Below are positions 22,626 through 34,214 of a stretch of 64,000 nucleotides of DNA, piece by piece; within the stretch, counting starts at the first letter, position 1, and each line of letters starts with the position of its first letter. A program made the translations under genes and the position numbers. The stretch covers positions 868,001-932,000 of the forward strand of contig JAJNNX010000009.1 of assembly GCA_023159155.1 (NCBI GenBank), written 5' to 3'. The DNA is from Ustulina deusta. Its lineage: Eukaryota; Ascomycota; Sordariomycetes; Xylariales; Xylariaceae. Under the pieces are notes generated by a model. The model did no database searches. It was not told the origin of the DNA and saw nothing but the letters and a program-made list of their open reading frames with translations.

Positions 22626-23965
22626 ATGATGCTGCTCAGTTGGCAACGGCTGATGCCGTTCATCATGGCGACAACTTCGGCGATGGCCATGCGGAATATC
22701 ATGTATCTTACCGGGTACAATCGTCCTCGTCACTGGCCCGATTCCGCTCATCTACTAATAGGGAATTACAGGCAACACCCAATTGTTCCCGATGATGCTT
22801 CTCTTAGAACCCCCATCACTCACGTTGCTCTGGCTTTCATGAATTCGCACACCTTTAACCGGGGAGAGTATAGTTCCTCATGGCCAATCTTCATGTCCGT
22901 CGAGGAAGCCCGCTCCCAGTTTGAGCCGGGAACGAAGATCATGGTAGCCATTGGCGGCTGGGGGGATACGAGTGGCTTCGACACGGCAGCCCGTACGGAG
23001 GAGAGTCGGGCTAGGTTCGCGCGCAATGTAGCTTCCATGGTTCGCGACACAGGTGCCGATGGTGAGTCTGGTCTTCAGTCTCGTCATAGCCACGGAATGG
23101 TGTTGGACGACTGCTAATACCCATAGGCGTCGACATCGACTGGGAGTATCCAGGGCAAGTAAACCCGCTAATTGGATAAGCATATGACTGCCCGAAACTA
23201 ACATATCCCAGGGGCAATGGCGAAGATTACAAGCAGGTGCCCAACGAGGCGAAGGCGTGGGAAATCACCGCATATCCCCTCCTGCTCGCCGAGATCCGAA
23301 GAGCCCTCGGTCCAAACAAGCTCATGTCAGCCGCGGTGCCTGGTATTCCTCGAGACATGCTCGCCTTCACGGCAGACACCCTGCCACAAATCGTAGAGTC
23401 GCTAGACTTCCTCAACGTCATGACTTACGACCTAATGAATAGACGAGACAACGTAACAAAGCATCACACAGGCGTCCAGCTCAGCTTAGACTCCGTCAAT
23501 GCGTACATGGTGAATGGCGCGCCAGCCGACAAGATCAACCTCGGCTTTGCCTTCTACATCAAATACTTCCGGGCCGAAGGCAAGTCTTGCGCGGAGAGCC
23601 CCATCGGCTGTCCTACCGGGTTGATGGAGGATCCGGAGACGGGGGCTGATCTGGGGAAAACGGGAGGTTTCTCGTGGCACGACGATGTCCCCGACGACGT
23701 CAGGGGATCGTTCGCGAAGGCATTGGACAAGGGCCAGTATGACGAACAGGGAGGGGGTTACTGGTACTGGGACGAAGACCAGGCCCTCTGGTGGACATTT
23801 GACACGCCTGGGGCCATAGCCAAGAAATTCCCCCTGGTCGTGCAGGAGAAGCGGCTCGGGGGCGTGTTCGCGTGGGGTCTCGGCGAAGACGCGCCGGCCT
23901 TCGCGCACCTGAGGGCCCTCAATGCCGGCGTTGAACGCCTCGCTAAAATCAAGGACGAGCTGTGA
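22626..23965 (+). CDS. Chitinase, glycoside hydrolase family 18
   Basis: Hydrolyses beta-1,4 links in chitin; probably secreted. Four exons: 22626-22714, 22772-23061, 23127-23154 and 23212-23965, about 386 residues. Introns begin GTACAA, GTGAGT and GCAAGT (a GC-AG intron). The first join gives IMYLTGQHPIVPD. The 28-bp third exon encodes the catalytic motif GVDIDWEYPG, and the last join gives DWEYPGGNGEDYK, which fixes the GC donor. Substrate-side motifs: VAIGGWGD, MSAAVPG, LNVMTYDLMN and GGVFAWGLGED. The start at 22626 gives a hydrophobic leader (MMLLSWQRLMPFIMATT) that may be a signal peptide. A second in-frame ATG follows immediately. Confidence 0.9.
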
Positions 23966-24134
23966 TGTTTTCCCCCCGTCACATTAGCTTCCGTAACTCA
24001 ATGAAAGTCTCTCGATTGATCTATATTTTTTTTGTCACACTTCCACTGCATACCGTGCGAAAGCAATGCCTAAACTCTACTCATCTATTTTTCACGCAGA
24101 TCCTAGTCTACCTACCTACCTATCTACTTACTTC

Positions 24135-25391
24135 CTATAAGAGCCCGAAGCAGTTGGCGTAGAACGTCACCGTGGCCGACCAATCCGAGAAGATGCCCAG
24201 CACGCCGACCTTGCGCGCGAGCACGTCGACGAGGCGGAACATGTCGCCGTCCTTCCGCGTGCCGTTGAGGATCGTGCTGTAGTAGTAATCGCCGTGGCGG
24301 GCCACCTGGGCCAGCGGCCCGGACCGCTCGAGCGACCACGTGATGACGCCGAGGCCGAGCGTCTTGGCCGTCGTGGCGTAGCGGGACGGGACGTACTCGC
24401 CGTCGGCGTCGACGGAGACGAGGTACGGCAGCGGCGGCGCGACGATGCGCACGCCGGCGGCCTGGTAGAAGGTCAGGTTCGCGACGGCGCGGTCGATGGT
24501 CGAGGGACTGTCGCCGCTCTGGTCCAGCAGGATCGCCTGCCTGCCGAACGCGGGCGCGTGCCGCAGCCAGTAGGCCACGTCCTCGAACACGAAGCTCTGC
24601 AGCCAGACGCGCGACGGGTCGATGCCGGCTTCGATATACTCGTCTACGATCTGCTGCTCGTACTGCTGCGTCGTGTAGTTGCCCTGGAACGGCATGGGCA
24701 CGCGGGGCTGCTTCAGCTCGCTCGTGAACCGCAGCCCCTGCTTGTCGACGAAGCGGATGAATTCCTTGTGGGAGAGCACGGTGCCGCACGTCGCGTAGAG
24801 ATCCGTGCGCCAGCTCGGCGTCCCGTGGAGGTAGTCCTCGGGCGTCGCGGCCGACGCGTTGAAGCCGTCCATCTTGCCGCACAGCGTCTTGAACTCGGCG
24901 AGCGTGATGTCGCTGGTGCAGCACTTGGCCGTGGCCGGGTTGCCGCCGCTCGCGGGCGTGAAGGGCGTGGTGCACTTGGCGCCGAGCGGCGTCGTGACGA
25001 TGTTCGTCGTCGTGTGCAGATCGCACTGGTCGTGGCGGCAGACGAGCTCGCGGTCGCTGGTGAAGGCCACGTCGCATTCTTCTATGCCCGCGCCCATCCT
25101 GATCCCGGCCATGTGTGACTCGAGCGTCTCCTCGGGGAATTGCAGACAGGCGCCGCCGCGGTGGCCAATGCTGAACTTGGTGGTAACGGCTTCCTTGTCT
25201 AGGCACGAGGAGAGTCGGTCTTTCAACCACCCTTCGTCCATGTCGTTGACTAGGTACTGCGGTCGAGGTCCGAGTTCGACATTGCGGCGGACATGCGGCT
25301 TTCCCGTGCTAGGCTTTGTCGGGATCGCAGCAGCGCCGGAGATGGCAGCGACGAGGATGCCGGTAACGACAGAGGATACCGTGAGATGCAT
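24135..25391 (-). CDS. Secreted glycerophosphodiester phosphodiesterase-like protein
   Basis: Likely cleaves glycerophosphodiesters to glycerol-3-phosphate and an alcohol, outside the cell or in the secretory path. Single exon, 418 residues. The start at 25391 gives a signal peptide (MHLTVSSVVTGILVAAISG, cleavage probably after AAA). Catalytic landmarks: IGHRGGACLQFPEETLESH, EECDVAFTSDRELVCRHD, and the later ELKQPR and WSLERSG strands of the TIM barrel. Cysteines and NXT sites (NYTT, NLTF, NGTR) suit a secreted protein. A longer frame to 25433 lacks the signal-peptide start. Coding sequence is strongly GC-rich at third positions, which generates long shadow frames on both strands. It is convergent with the chitinase, 169 bp apart. 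Confidence 0.85.
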   Translation of the reverse strand: MHLTVSSVVTGILVAAISGAAAIPTKPSTGKPHVRRNVELGPRPQYLVNDMDEGWLKDRLSSCLDKEAVTTKFSIGHRGGACLQFPEETLESHMAGIRMGAGIEECDVAFTSDRELVCRHDQCDLHTTTNIVTTPLGAKCTTPFTPASGGNPATAKCCTSDITLAEFKTLCGKMDGFNASAATPEDYLHGTPSWRTDLYATCGTVLSHKEFIRFVDKQGLRFTSELKQPRVPMPFQGNYTTQQYEQQIVDEYIEAGIDPSRVWLQSFVFEDVAYWLRHAPAFGRQAILLDQSGDSPSTIDRAVANLTFYQAAGVRIVAPPLPYLVSVDADGEYVPSRYATTAKTLGLGVITWSLERSGPLAQVARHGDYYYSTILNGTRKDGDMFRLVDVLARKVGVLGIFSDWSATVTFYANCFGLL

Positions 25392-27628
25392 CGTGGCTCG
25401 GTCGAAGCTGTACAATGGACGATCACGCGTCACATCGGCTCTGGAAATGGAGAGATCTCTCTTCTTCGAGCTGGGGAGGATGCTCTTTTAAGAACGACTG
25501 GCTATCCCATGCCCGTGGATCGTGTGTCTTAGCCTCGCGTCCCCAGCAAGGGCGACGAGATCTATCTCTCGAGCCATGGGCCAATGGTAGGGTCGTATCG
25601 AGGGGCATGCGCGCGCCAATTCTCGAACGGGGAAGCCTCCCCGAGTCCAAGCAGAGTCGCAACTACTACCCTGGGTCCGTCGACCGTCTACGCTCTCGAT
25701 AAGGCCATAGCTGAACTGTATCGAATGTCCAGAACACCGTCCTAACGAACGGTGGAGAGGGAGAGCGGTTGCACCGAGATTGGATGTGTGGTACAATCCA
25801 CATAGTGAACTGCACTACGGCACAAACGGAAGGCTAGGGGAGGCAATGCGACGGCCAGCGATTGACATCGTGACATGGAAGCACGTGGTGGCGGTCCACT
25901 GTGTACGCCAAGTCCTGTCCGCCCCCAGCATTCCGGATTCTACCCGCATCGTACCGTCGCATCGTTGTCGCTCTGCATCGTCTTGTTTTTACCCACTATC
26001 TACCGACCTTCTCGAACGACATTACCAAGAATTTTTCATGAAAGCGCCCATTGAATCGAAGTTGCAAGGGGTGTTGATTACCCAAGGATTACATACTGTA
26101 GTCAAATTGAGACCCTTCCAGTGCTAAGCTGACGAATGTCGTTTGTGTGTCCGAATCTGTGTCTCGACCCGAGATAACGATGTCGTGATAGAGAAAACAC
26201 TACCTACTTGTATTCAAAAAATAAATTTTTTTTTCAGTAGTCGGAATTCAGTATCTAACCGACAGCAATCACATCGCACGGCTTATATGTTTCTAAGAGA
26301 AGTATACGCATGTCTCAGCCTTACTGACTCGTGATGAACCAATAGTTGGGGACATCGGATGGACAATCTTCTTTCAGAAGGAAGCCGCTTACAATTTGTC
26401 GCCAAGTTTCTGCTGACGAAATAATGCGTCTATAAGATACTTTCCAAGGAGGATTGAAGGACCAAGAAATAATAGTAGGTAACAGCCACAGACAGTTTGC
26501 TTCGATCTGACGACATATTAGAGTCCTCTCCATCAGCAACTTAGCTACGGATCAAACAACTGTCTCGAGCAGTGAGTAAATATAGATGACTCGTAACAAT
26601 CCTCTTTTTACACAGGTGCTTACCTAGGTAGTCTACAAGTTAAGGATACCTAAAATACCTAACCTACCTAAAAAAGAATGCTGGCCATTCACGGCTCGCT
26701 ACTCGGACGTAGTATGTCGTCATAGAGACTAGGATATGTGAGACCTTCCTCGCGCTGCGCTAATCCGCGGTACTTGAACCCCCCACCCCTTGGACCCTAA
26801 GGTGCTAAGTACCTAGGTACCTAAATATGTACATATGACGACACCAGGTAGGACGGATCTTCACCTCACCGCATTGCGTATTCGCAATCGGCTGTTCTTC
26901 ATGGAATTTCGAAGGGAAACAAAAAACCGCATGCGTTATTGCGCAGTGCACTACTTATACTACGACTTACGGTAATAGTAGAAATAGCCAAAGAAGTTAG
27001 TCAAATAGATACCTACCTCCTATGGATTGTCGAATAGGTACGGTATGCATCGGACCCGGCAAGGTCTTTCCACGTCATCATAGTATACAAGCCGTTTTAT
27101 TATTCGCTGTCTTCCAACATCACAGCTCTTCCAAGTTTTTTCCACACCTATCCACCACCTAAGTCTAGGTAGGTCGGGTATACCCAGAACGGATCAGACG
27201 ATCCCACACCAAGCGCCGGAACCGATCCATCCCAGATCCCTTCGTCGCGCCACGGACTCACACTACACGCTGACAACAGGCCAGGTACTGGGGTCTGGGT
27301 GTTGGGCATGTCAGCGTCACAAGGTTCTCCCCATTATGACGGATCCCCGTCATGACATAACGGCGCCGCCTCCGAATGGTTGAAGTATATATGTCGCCCA
27401 TCTTTTGTCCCATTCAGCTTCCGTCTTCTCCAAATCTTTTGGTTTAAGCGCTTACCCGTACACCGCCAGCCGACACCGCATTGACATCGTGAATCGAACA
27501 CACGAGCCAACTAACATCTAATCTTCGCCGACAATCTCGTGGGCATCGACTTGCAAATCCCGACTCGCTTTCAATCACATCGCAAGAAGTTTTACTCGGA
27601 GAGACGAGCAAGAAAAACAACAATCACC
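25392..27628. other. Long intergenic region; no gene seen
   Basis: 2.2 kb between divergently transcribed genes. It has many short TACCTA/TAGGTA words (26620-26665, 26805-26830, 27165-27180) and a 7-bp inverted repeat ATGACGG/CCGTCAT at 27336-27353, about 280 bp upstream of the next start. Open frames at 25488-26127 resemble nothing known. Confidence 0.45.
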
Positions 27629-28434
27629 ATGGCTCTAGGATTTGCGCCCATAGTCCACGTCGTGGCCGCCCTGTTCGCCATCGTCGAGCTTGGCTTAACA
27701 GCATACTGTACGTCGAAATCACACGACCACAGTCCTACACAACACAACCATGCCTCTTCCCGCAAAACCCCTTTCTTTACACATCCCACCCATTTCTATC
27801 TCCCACATGAAACAACAAGCGCTAACCTCCCACGACCCAGGGGCGAGTCTATACAGTGTTGGCCTCGGCAGTTATTCCCCCTCGAGTATAAACTTCATGG
27901 TTTTCAACTCGGTCTGGTCGATCCTGGTGCTCCTCTACATCGGCCTGACACCGCTGTACATGACGTCCGTGTTCCACCGTCTCGCCGCCCTGGCCCTCAA
28001 CGTCGTGACGGCCATCTTCTGGTTCGCCGGCTCCATCGCCGTCGCCGTCGGCTTCGGCGGGCCCTACGACTGCCGCGGGAGCACGGCGTGCTCGAGCGCC
28101 GAAGCCGCCATCGCCTTCGGCTTCTTCCTATGGTACGTCCCCCGCCCCGCCCCGCTCCGCGAGTACATGTCGGACAGTGGATTCTGGGATACCTCGATGT
28201 TTAGGCGTAGGTGTATCATGGAGTAATGAAGAGGCGATGAAGAAGCATTGGGAGGGAGAAGAAAAAAAGAAAAAAAGAAAAAAAGAAAGAAAAAAAATAT
28301 CTCAACTGACCCAAACCCGCATCTACAGGGCTCTCTTCACCTTCCTCGCCGCCGTCGACGCCATCGAGTCGCTGCGTCGCCGCGGCCACCATGTTGAGAC
28401 GACGAAGCAAACGAACGCCTACCCAAGCGCCTAG
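27629..28434 (+). CDS. Small MARVEL-type four-span membrane protein
   Basis: Predicted integral membrane protein of the fungal MARVEL-domain group; partners and role unknown. Three exons: 27629-27707, 27841-28132 and 28329-28434, giving 158 residues. Introns begin GTACGT and GTACGT and end CAG and CAG. The first span is in exon 1 (IVHVVAALFAIVELGLTAY), two more are in exon 2 (FNSVWSILVLLYIGL, FHRLAALALNVVTAIFWFAG). The GGPYDCRGSTACSSAEAA loop precedes a fourth span that is split by the second intron (IAFGFFLW then ALFTFLAAVDA). The short basic tail ends at 28434. The second intron carries a long A/G-only tract. Confidence 0.8.
28255..28297 (+). repeat. Polypurine tract inside intron 2 of the MARVEL-type gene
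   Basis: About 43 bases of almost only A and G, built from GAAAAAAA-like units, on the coding strand. It sits well upstream of the acceptor, so it is not a polypyrimidine tract for splicing. Confidence 0.8.
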
Positions 28435-29235
28435 CTAGGTCCCACGCCTCGCCCCATCGACGTAAATGCGTTCCATGAAAGAAAACTATTACTTCGACAC
28501 GTAATCAATTTACCAGCCCGATCACGGCTGAGATACGAATGTCCTATTTTCCAAATTACCAAACCTAATAATCACATCTTCCGTCCGATTGCTTCCATCT
28601 CTCTGTTTCCGGCGTTCAGGCGGTAGGCGACACTTACATGAATTTGGCAACAATACCCCCGATTTCCTTGTCTTCGCTGTATTCATGAGTTACGGGCTTA
28701 CGTTTATGTGTATGTTGATGTCACGAGAGGGGAGGTTTCATTTGAGTTGAAGATAGTGACGAGGGGAAAAAAAAAATGCAATCTTTATGTTTCATTCATA
28801 ATGTTGAATTCTGCGACATAGGTGCTTTAGTGTCGTCGCATAGTCTAAATCGTGCTCATGTCTACAGGAGACAGTGCACGCAAACAGACGGACTGAATGG
28901 ATAAGGTCGTAACGAGTACCTAATTAAAGTATTTTATCTTTTCCCATCTACCTAAAGGTTTTGAGCATAAAGTAATTAGTTGAGTATTGGTCATCTTTCC
29001 AACAATGGAACCCTGGCAGCGAAACCAACTCCCTCCCTTGAATTCCTAACGCCGATAATACAATTGGTATCATCAATCTAGGTATAATCCGGCATCCTAA
29101 CACCTATCAGCAGAAAACCTAATAGAGTCGCTCTAAGAAGAAAGATAAAAAAAGAATTATAAAAAAAAAAAGCATCGTGACGAAAACGCCGTGGCGTGAA
29201 AAATGCAGAATTCCCCCAAAAATGCAAATCTACGC
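28435..29235. other. Intergenic between convergent genes; nothing seen
   Basis: 801 bp, AT-rich near 29140-29180 with an A-run. No gene recognised. Confidence 0.45.
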
Positions 29236-31098
29236 CTATTTTGTCTTCTCGCCCCAGCAATCTCCAGCTTTGCAATCGAAATCGACGCGATGCCAGGCAG
29301 TCGCGAGATTGCCCCGCAGATTGTAGATGCTCTTGTGGGTCTCGGGCTGTGTGTTGTACGCATCATCAGTGGCTTTGACGACGAACGTGGTCTTGGCCTC
29401 GCCGTTGGCGTCATCTTTTACCTCGGGCAAGACACCTTCGTACTTCCAGCGCTTCCAACACCAAGTCCGAGATCCTTGTTCTTGCTTCGTGTCATCAAGC
29501 AGCTTCGCCTGGTCCCAGTTCACACCGCCGTCGAGGCTGACGTCCACACGCTGAATCTCTCGCCCACCACCCGAATAAGCATAGCCTTCAAGCTGGACCA
29601 CTCGGCCGCTAGTTGTTGTCCTCGGCGCCAGCTTCGGGACTTGTGCCTCCAGTGTCCCGGGTTGTTCGGGCTTTAACCTTGTTCGAGTGATAGCACTCGT
29701 GATGGGCATTACCTGGATGGACTTGTACTTGTCCCAGTCCTGCTTCGTCTCATTCGGGCCAAAGCACTTATAATCGCGCCGCTGCCACGTGGTGGTGCTC
29801 TCTTCGTCGCTGACCACGATCTTGTTTACCCATTTGACGGCTCTCGCTGCAACATGACCAGGAACGACAACCCTGACGGGAAAACCGTGGTCACGCGGCA
29901 GAGGTTTGTCGTTCATTTTGAAGGCTAGGAGCACGTCGCCATGAGGATCGATGGCTGACTCGATAGGTATGCTTGCCCCGTATGCTTCGAGACCGGAAAA
30001 CTGAACATGCCGAGCGTCCTCGCCAGGGTCACCGAGTGACAGACCGGCGTCGGCTAGGACATCTCGAAGGCGCACACCCTCCCACTTGGCACAGCTAATA
30101 GCCCCGACGGTCCACTGAAGCCCGTTCGTCTTTTTGGCGTGTTTTGTCATGTCATTGCGTCGATTACCAGAACACTGCAGAACAGCGGTGATGGAGTGCT
30201 GTTTGAACCTAGCCTTCAACTCCCCAACACTATACATCCTCACCTCGCCATCCGGCAACTCGACCGCGATGCCATGATTATCGGCTTCGGTCTCGTCTAT
30301 GACGGGCACCCACATGTGATTACGGACGTAGAAGGTCTCGTTCGGTGTCAAAAAAGACTCGGCAAGCTCATCCCCAGGCGTCTCGGCATTGCATGGCTTC
30401 TTCGTGATCCGGCGTAACCTTGCATCTCGTTCTGGGTCCGAAACAAAGGGATCTTCGATAGCATTTCGCAATGGTCGCCCGTTCTCCAGGTCGTCCGAGT
30501 GCACCTTGCCAACCACATACTGTTCTAGAATATCCCGTACGTATTGCGCCTTGTGGATTGCAAATATGTCCCAATAAGGTTCGATACAACCGCCGGCGGC
30601 ACGTAGAATCACCTCGCCGCCGGGATGGGCAGCAACCCAATTCGTGATATCGTACACTTTATCCTCATAGATGACCCATGGTCGTTCGGATTTAGGGCCG
30701 TGTTCTTTGATCTCGGAAAGTCGATATCGTGGCAATCCGCCATCATCGTCGCCGCTAATGGGGGATTGTGCAGAAGGAGAAGACGGTATATCTGACGGCG
30801 GGAGCTCAATTGACTCGGGGGAGACGGTTTGGAAAATGGCGGAGAGCAGAGTAAGCAACCCCAGCCCAGTACTGGCGGCAAGGAGAGAAAGCTGTTGGAT
30901 ACGAGGTTTAGGAGCCGGTTTCGGCTTCGGCGTAGTTCGAGGGGTGGATTGTCGGAAGGCTGCTCGGAAAGCGAACGATCTCGAGCCGCATTTCTGAGGC
31001 TGCGGTGTCTCGAATGCTTGCCAGACTCGATTTCGTTGGGGCCGCAGCGTAGCTTTGAAGAGCTCTTGACCGACCCGTCGGTAAACAGGAGCTGACAT
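29236..31098 (-). CDS. Sulfite oxidase, mitochondrial (cytochrome b5 + molybdopterin)
   Basis: Oxidises sulfite to sulfate in the mitochondrial intermembrane space, passing electrons through heme to cytochrome c. Single exon, 620 residues. The start at 31098 (MSAPVYRRVG) is chosen; the frame upstream opens with GTG. A basic presequence and a hydrophobic segment (LSLLAASTGLGLLTLLSAIF) form the sorting signal. The cytochrome b5 domain has YDITNWVAAHPGG and a second heme histidine in IFAIHKAQYV. The molybdopterin domain has the Mo-ligand cysteine in VLQCSGNRR and then GAISCAKWEGVRLRDVL and LPRDHGFPVRVVVPG. The C-terminal dimerisation domain includes LEGYAYSGGGREIQRVDVSL and GVNWDQA. All domains look intact. 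Confidence 0.92.
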   Translation of the reverse strand: MSAPVYRRVGQELFKATLRPQRNRVWQAFETPQPQKCGSRSFAFRAAFRQSTPRTTPKPKPAPKPRIQQLSLLAASTGLGLLTLLSAIFQTVSPESIELPPSDIPSSPSAQSPISGDDDGGLPRYRLSEIKEHGPKSERPWVIYEDKVYDITNWVAAHPGGEVILRAAGGCIEPYWDIFAIHKAQYVRDILEQYVVGKVHSDDLENGRPLRNAIEDPFVSDPERDARLRRITKKPCNAETPGDELAESFLTPNETFYVRNHMWVPVIDETEADNHGIAVELPDGEVRMYSVGELKARFKQHSITAVLQCSGNRRNDMTKHAKKTNGLQWTVGAISCAKWEGVRLRDVLADAGLSLGDPGEDARHVQFSGLEAYGASIPIESAIDPHGDVLLAFKMNDKPLPRDHGFPVRVVVPGHVAARAVKWVNKIVVSDEESTTTWQRRDYKCFGPNETKQDWDKYKSIQVMPITSAITRTRLKPEQPGTLEAQVPKLAPRTTTSGRVVQLEGYAYSGGGREIQRVDVSLDGGVNWDQAKLLDDTKQEQGSRTWCWKRWKYEGVLPEVKDDANGEAKTTFVVKATDDAYNTQPETHKSIYNLRGNLATAWHRVDFDCKAGDCWGEKTK

Positions 31099-34000
31099 GG
31101 CCACGAGATGTAATGGAAACACTCGTTTCTAGATTATGTCTCGGGTAAGACGAGTTGACACATAGTAGCTTCTTCGTTGTTGTTGTTGTTGTGTCTCTTG
31201 GCTTGTTGAGCCGCCAATTGGGCGGTGTAGCTTGGGACGAACGAAGGGAGAAATAGTAACATAAAAGTGTTCTAATCAACTGACACAATGGAAGCAGCAA
31301 AATGTCAACAACGGTTACAAGCGGAAGCCAATGACCAAGAGATTTGACGATGCTGGTCACCTGCCTGTTGGTGGACTCGGACTAAGTCTACCTATGTTCA
31401 AATCGATACGTAATGAACGTAGTGTACCATGAAAGGTAGCACTATAGGCAGGAGAAAAGGTAGGAAAGTGGGAGAGGAAAAGTGACCAACTAGATAGAAG
31501 CAGTGGAACTTGCCACCAATTTTAAATGCGATAACATTGAGCCTTTTGAAGGTGCTGCTTGCATAAAACCTACACGTAGGCACCTTAGGTATGTAGGTAG
31601 TTAGGTATCGTCCATGATAAGATGACGACGCATATCAGCTGGGAGTAGGACGGGCATACCTAGTCAGGTGGTTGCCGGTATGCAGAGCTTGGGTGCTAGG
31701 TCCCCGTGATGTACGGTACCTGTAGGCCGTAGCGTACAGATAGGCGTGTTGATAGAAATGTTGCTGCCCGTGTTCGGACCCTTGCGCAGCTGCCGAGAGC
31801 CACTTAGGTGAACTACCGATAATGCCCCGGATTCCCCAGACCGCCTAATTCCATGTCTGTTAGGGTATAGTCCAGTAGCCCGCCAACATGTTCCTGCATG
31901 TGCGACGCGTCTGACACTCTCCCGAAAGTCGGAGCCAGCAGTAGAAGTTTCTTTTTTGAGCCGAAAGCATTCTTTTGTTGACTCACTCCCTGGCCCGTCA
32001 ATTGGCATTTTCCGAATGCTTAATTGCCGCCAGTTTCCACTTTCTTCCTCCTTGCTTTCTTCCACCTGGATTGATGCCTGCATTTCGACACCCTCACAGC
32101 CGCCGTGATGGCCGAGCTCCCCGATCCGACAGCCGACCTTGACTGCGAGCCGGCTATGCTGGCGCCATCCACGAGCTATTTCACAAGGACTCTCTGACCC
32201 GTCCCGATAGGCCGTGCATGACCGAGACCAAGAGTTTGACAAAGACACCCGAGCTCGGATCGACCTGATCCGCCCGGCAAAGGATGACAGCGCCGCATTA
32301 CACGCGAGGCTATCGGAAGGCATCTGCGCTTCCAGGTCGAGACCAAGTTTATACCGTGGCCAACAGGCCGAGGACGCGGAATGCCGCCTATTGCCGCCGA
32401 TATTACGCAGGCTCGGGCGCGATGAGGAGTGGGTGGCCGTCGTGGTGCGGCTTCGAATGTGCCGCGTCTACTATACCGAGACCACAGAGACCACAACGGA
32501 GAACTCCGCTGCACATTGCCTATCGCGGTATAGATACGCAAACATATCCCGTCATAGAACGACATCTGGAACGGGGAGCCATCGAATTGGCGATTCAAGA
32601 CGTTGGTTTTCAAAAGCTGGTTATATGGGCGCACATGCGAAAAGTAACTTCAAATTGATCAATCGATGAAGACTGGAGAAATTAGAAATACAGCAGCGGC
32701 GCTTCCGGCTCTTGTATGTCCGAAGGACGCTCTGGGAATAGTACACTCGGCATTCCTCCTACAAACCTACCTAGGTAAGTATCTCAATCCCCATCAAAGT
32801 GGCTGTCCCCTCAACGTCCTAGAAAGGGGACGAACAGCACAGGCATTCAAGTTTATTATAGACTGCCCTAGCTCACCTAGCTATGGATGATTCCCGCCCG
32901 GATCACCCATGCATTTGCCAATATTCCCCGTTGAGCTACTTTGCAATAGACCATGACAGGAAGACGATGATGTGCAACCAAAGGGTAATGGTATATAAGC
33001 CGACAGAGCCGATTGCCGGTATTTATGTAGGTACCTTCGGTAGGTTCCGGGTAGTATTACCATGGAGCTGGTATCCTAATAATATTAATCCTTGTAAATA
33101 TACACCAGTATTTATTACCATCACAGAAGCCGAAAGAAGGAAACTTCAAGAATTGGGAATGTCATTCTGTAGAAGCAGAGCGTCGATGGAATAACCATCA
33201 TGTGCTAGCTAAAACGGCCGCTAAATCACTACACGCCATAAGCACTCCTCTTGCCGTAGCATCGACGCCTCCCGCTTACTAAGCCCTAAGTCTAGCCATT
33301 CATTGACCAATCCGACTGGCCAAATATTCATGCCTGAATCGCCCCACGACATACGCAGGAAGCCACAACTGACAGCGGCTCTCGGCTGGAAATTTCATCT
33401 CATCGCAGTCCGACTTTCCGCCCGCTAACCGGGCCTGCCGTTGACACGACGTGTCTTTCATCCCGATGCCGAACCACGGGGTATTTACTTATATTGTTTA
33501 GTACGCGAACTTAATATATCACAATTTCCAATTTCGGGAAGGTGAGAATCTCTCACCGCCAACCGCTAGGTTTAATAAGCCCGCTTACGATGAACGGGGG
33601 ACAAGCACAAAGGGGATAGGTATCGGATCTGTATTCGGGAGTTACTACTAGTTCTCGAAGCGTATGAATTCATACAGTAGACATCAAGGTCTGTGTTCGC
33701 AAGCTGATCCCTGAAGTTGTCCCGAGAGCATATAAATATGTCGCCAAAGTGACTGGTATAATGTGTAGCTATGATCACAGTGCGCTACTACTGCATAGAA
33801 TAGATGTATCTTGCCCGACGCCGTTCAACAGCCTTCAATAGTAGCCTAAAGGAGTGGTAGTGATCCTAGGGATAACATGTTGGAGTGTAAGATAAAAAGT
33901 CATCGGAGCGCGAACGCAGGGAAGGTCTATTGCCTAATACTGATTAAAACATATTATCAGAATTCTCTTTTGGTTAATATCTCCCTGTTTCCCCCGTGCT

Positions 34001-34214
34001 TTCTGGTATACTTGCTGGTTGAACTCGCGAACGTGTGTGGCGTCTGACACCTGCTAATACCTCTTGCTATCGTTGCCAAGGACAAAATCGACACCCTTTG
34101 CGTTTTTTTCATAGCGAGATGATACTTTATTCAGGCCCTTTCGGCCTTGACATGTGTGCGGGGGGGCAAGGCTCTGGAGAGCAATGGTGACAGGTACATA
34201 CATGGCAATCATAC
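31099..34214. other. 3.1-kb intergenic region; no convincing gene
   Basis: The largest gene-poor gap in the euchromatic part. It has a (GTT)n run at about 31173-31192 and TACCTA/TAGGTA words at 31570-31605, 32765 and 33025. Overlapping frames on both strands at 31664-32670 and a plus frame at 32883-33194 show no domain, no intron logic and no family resemblance. Confidence 0.4.

Noticed and set aside
24124..25230. 368-codon minus-strand frame
   Set aside because: Arginine-rich frame-shifted shadow of the phosphodiesterase coding sequence.
31664..32670. Overlapping frames of 124-219 codons on both strands
   Set aside because: No domain, low-complexity composition and mutual overlap; treated as chance frames in moderately GC-rich DNA.
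32883..33194. 103-codon plus frame with several cysteines
   Set aside because: No signal peptide, no splice logic and no recognisable family.
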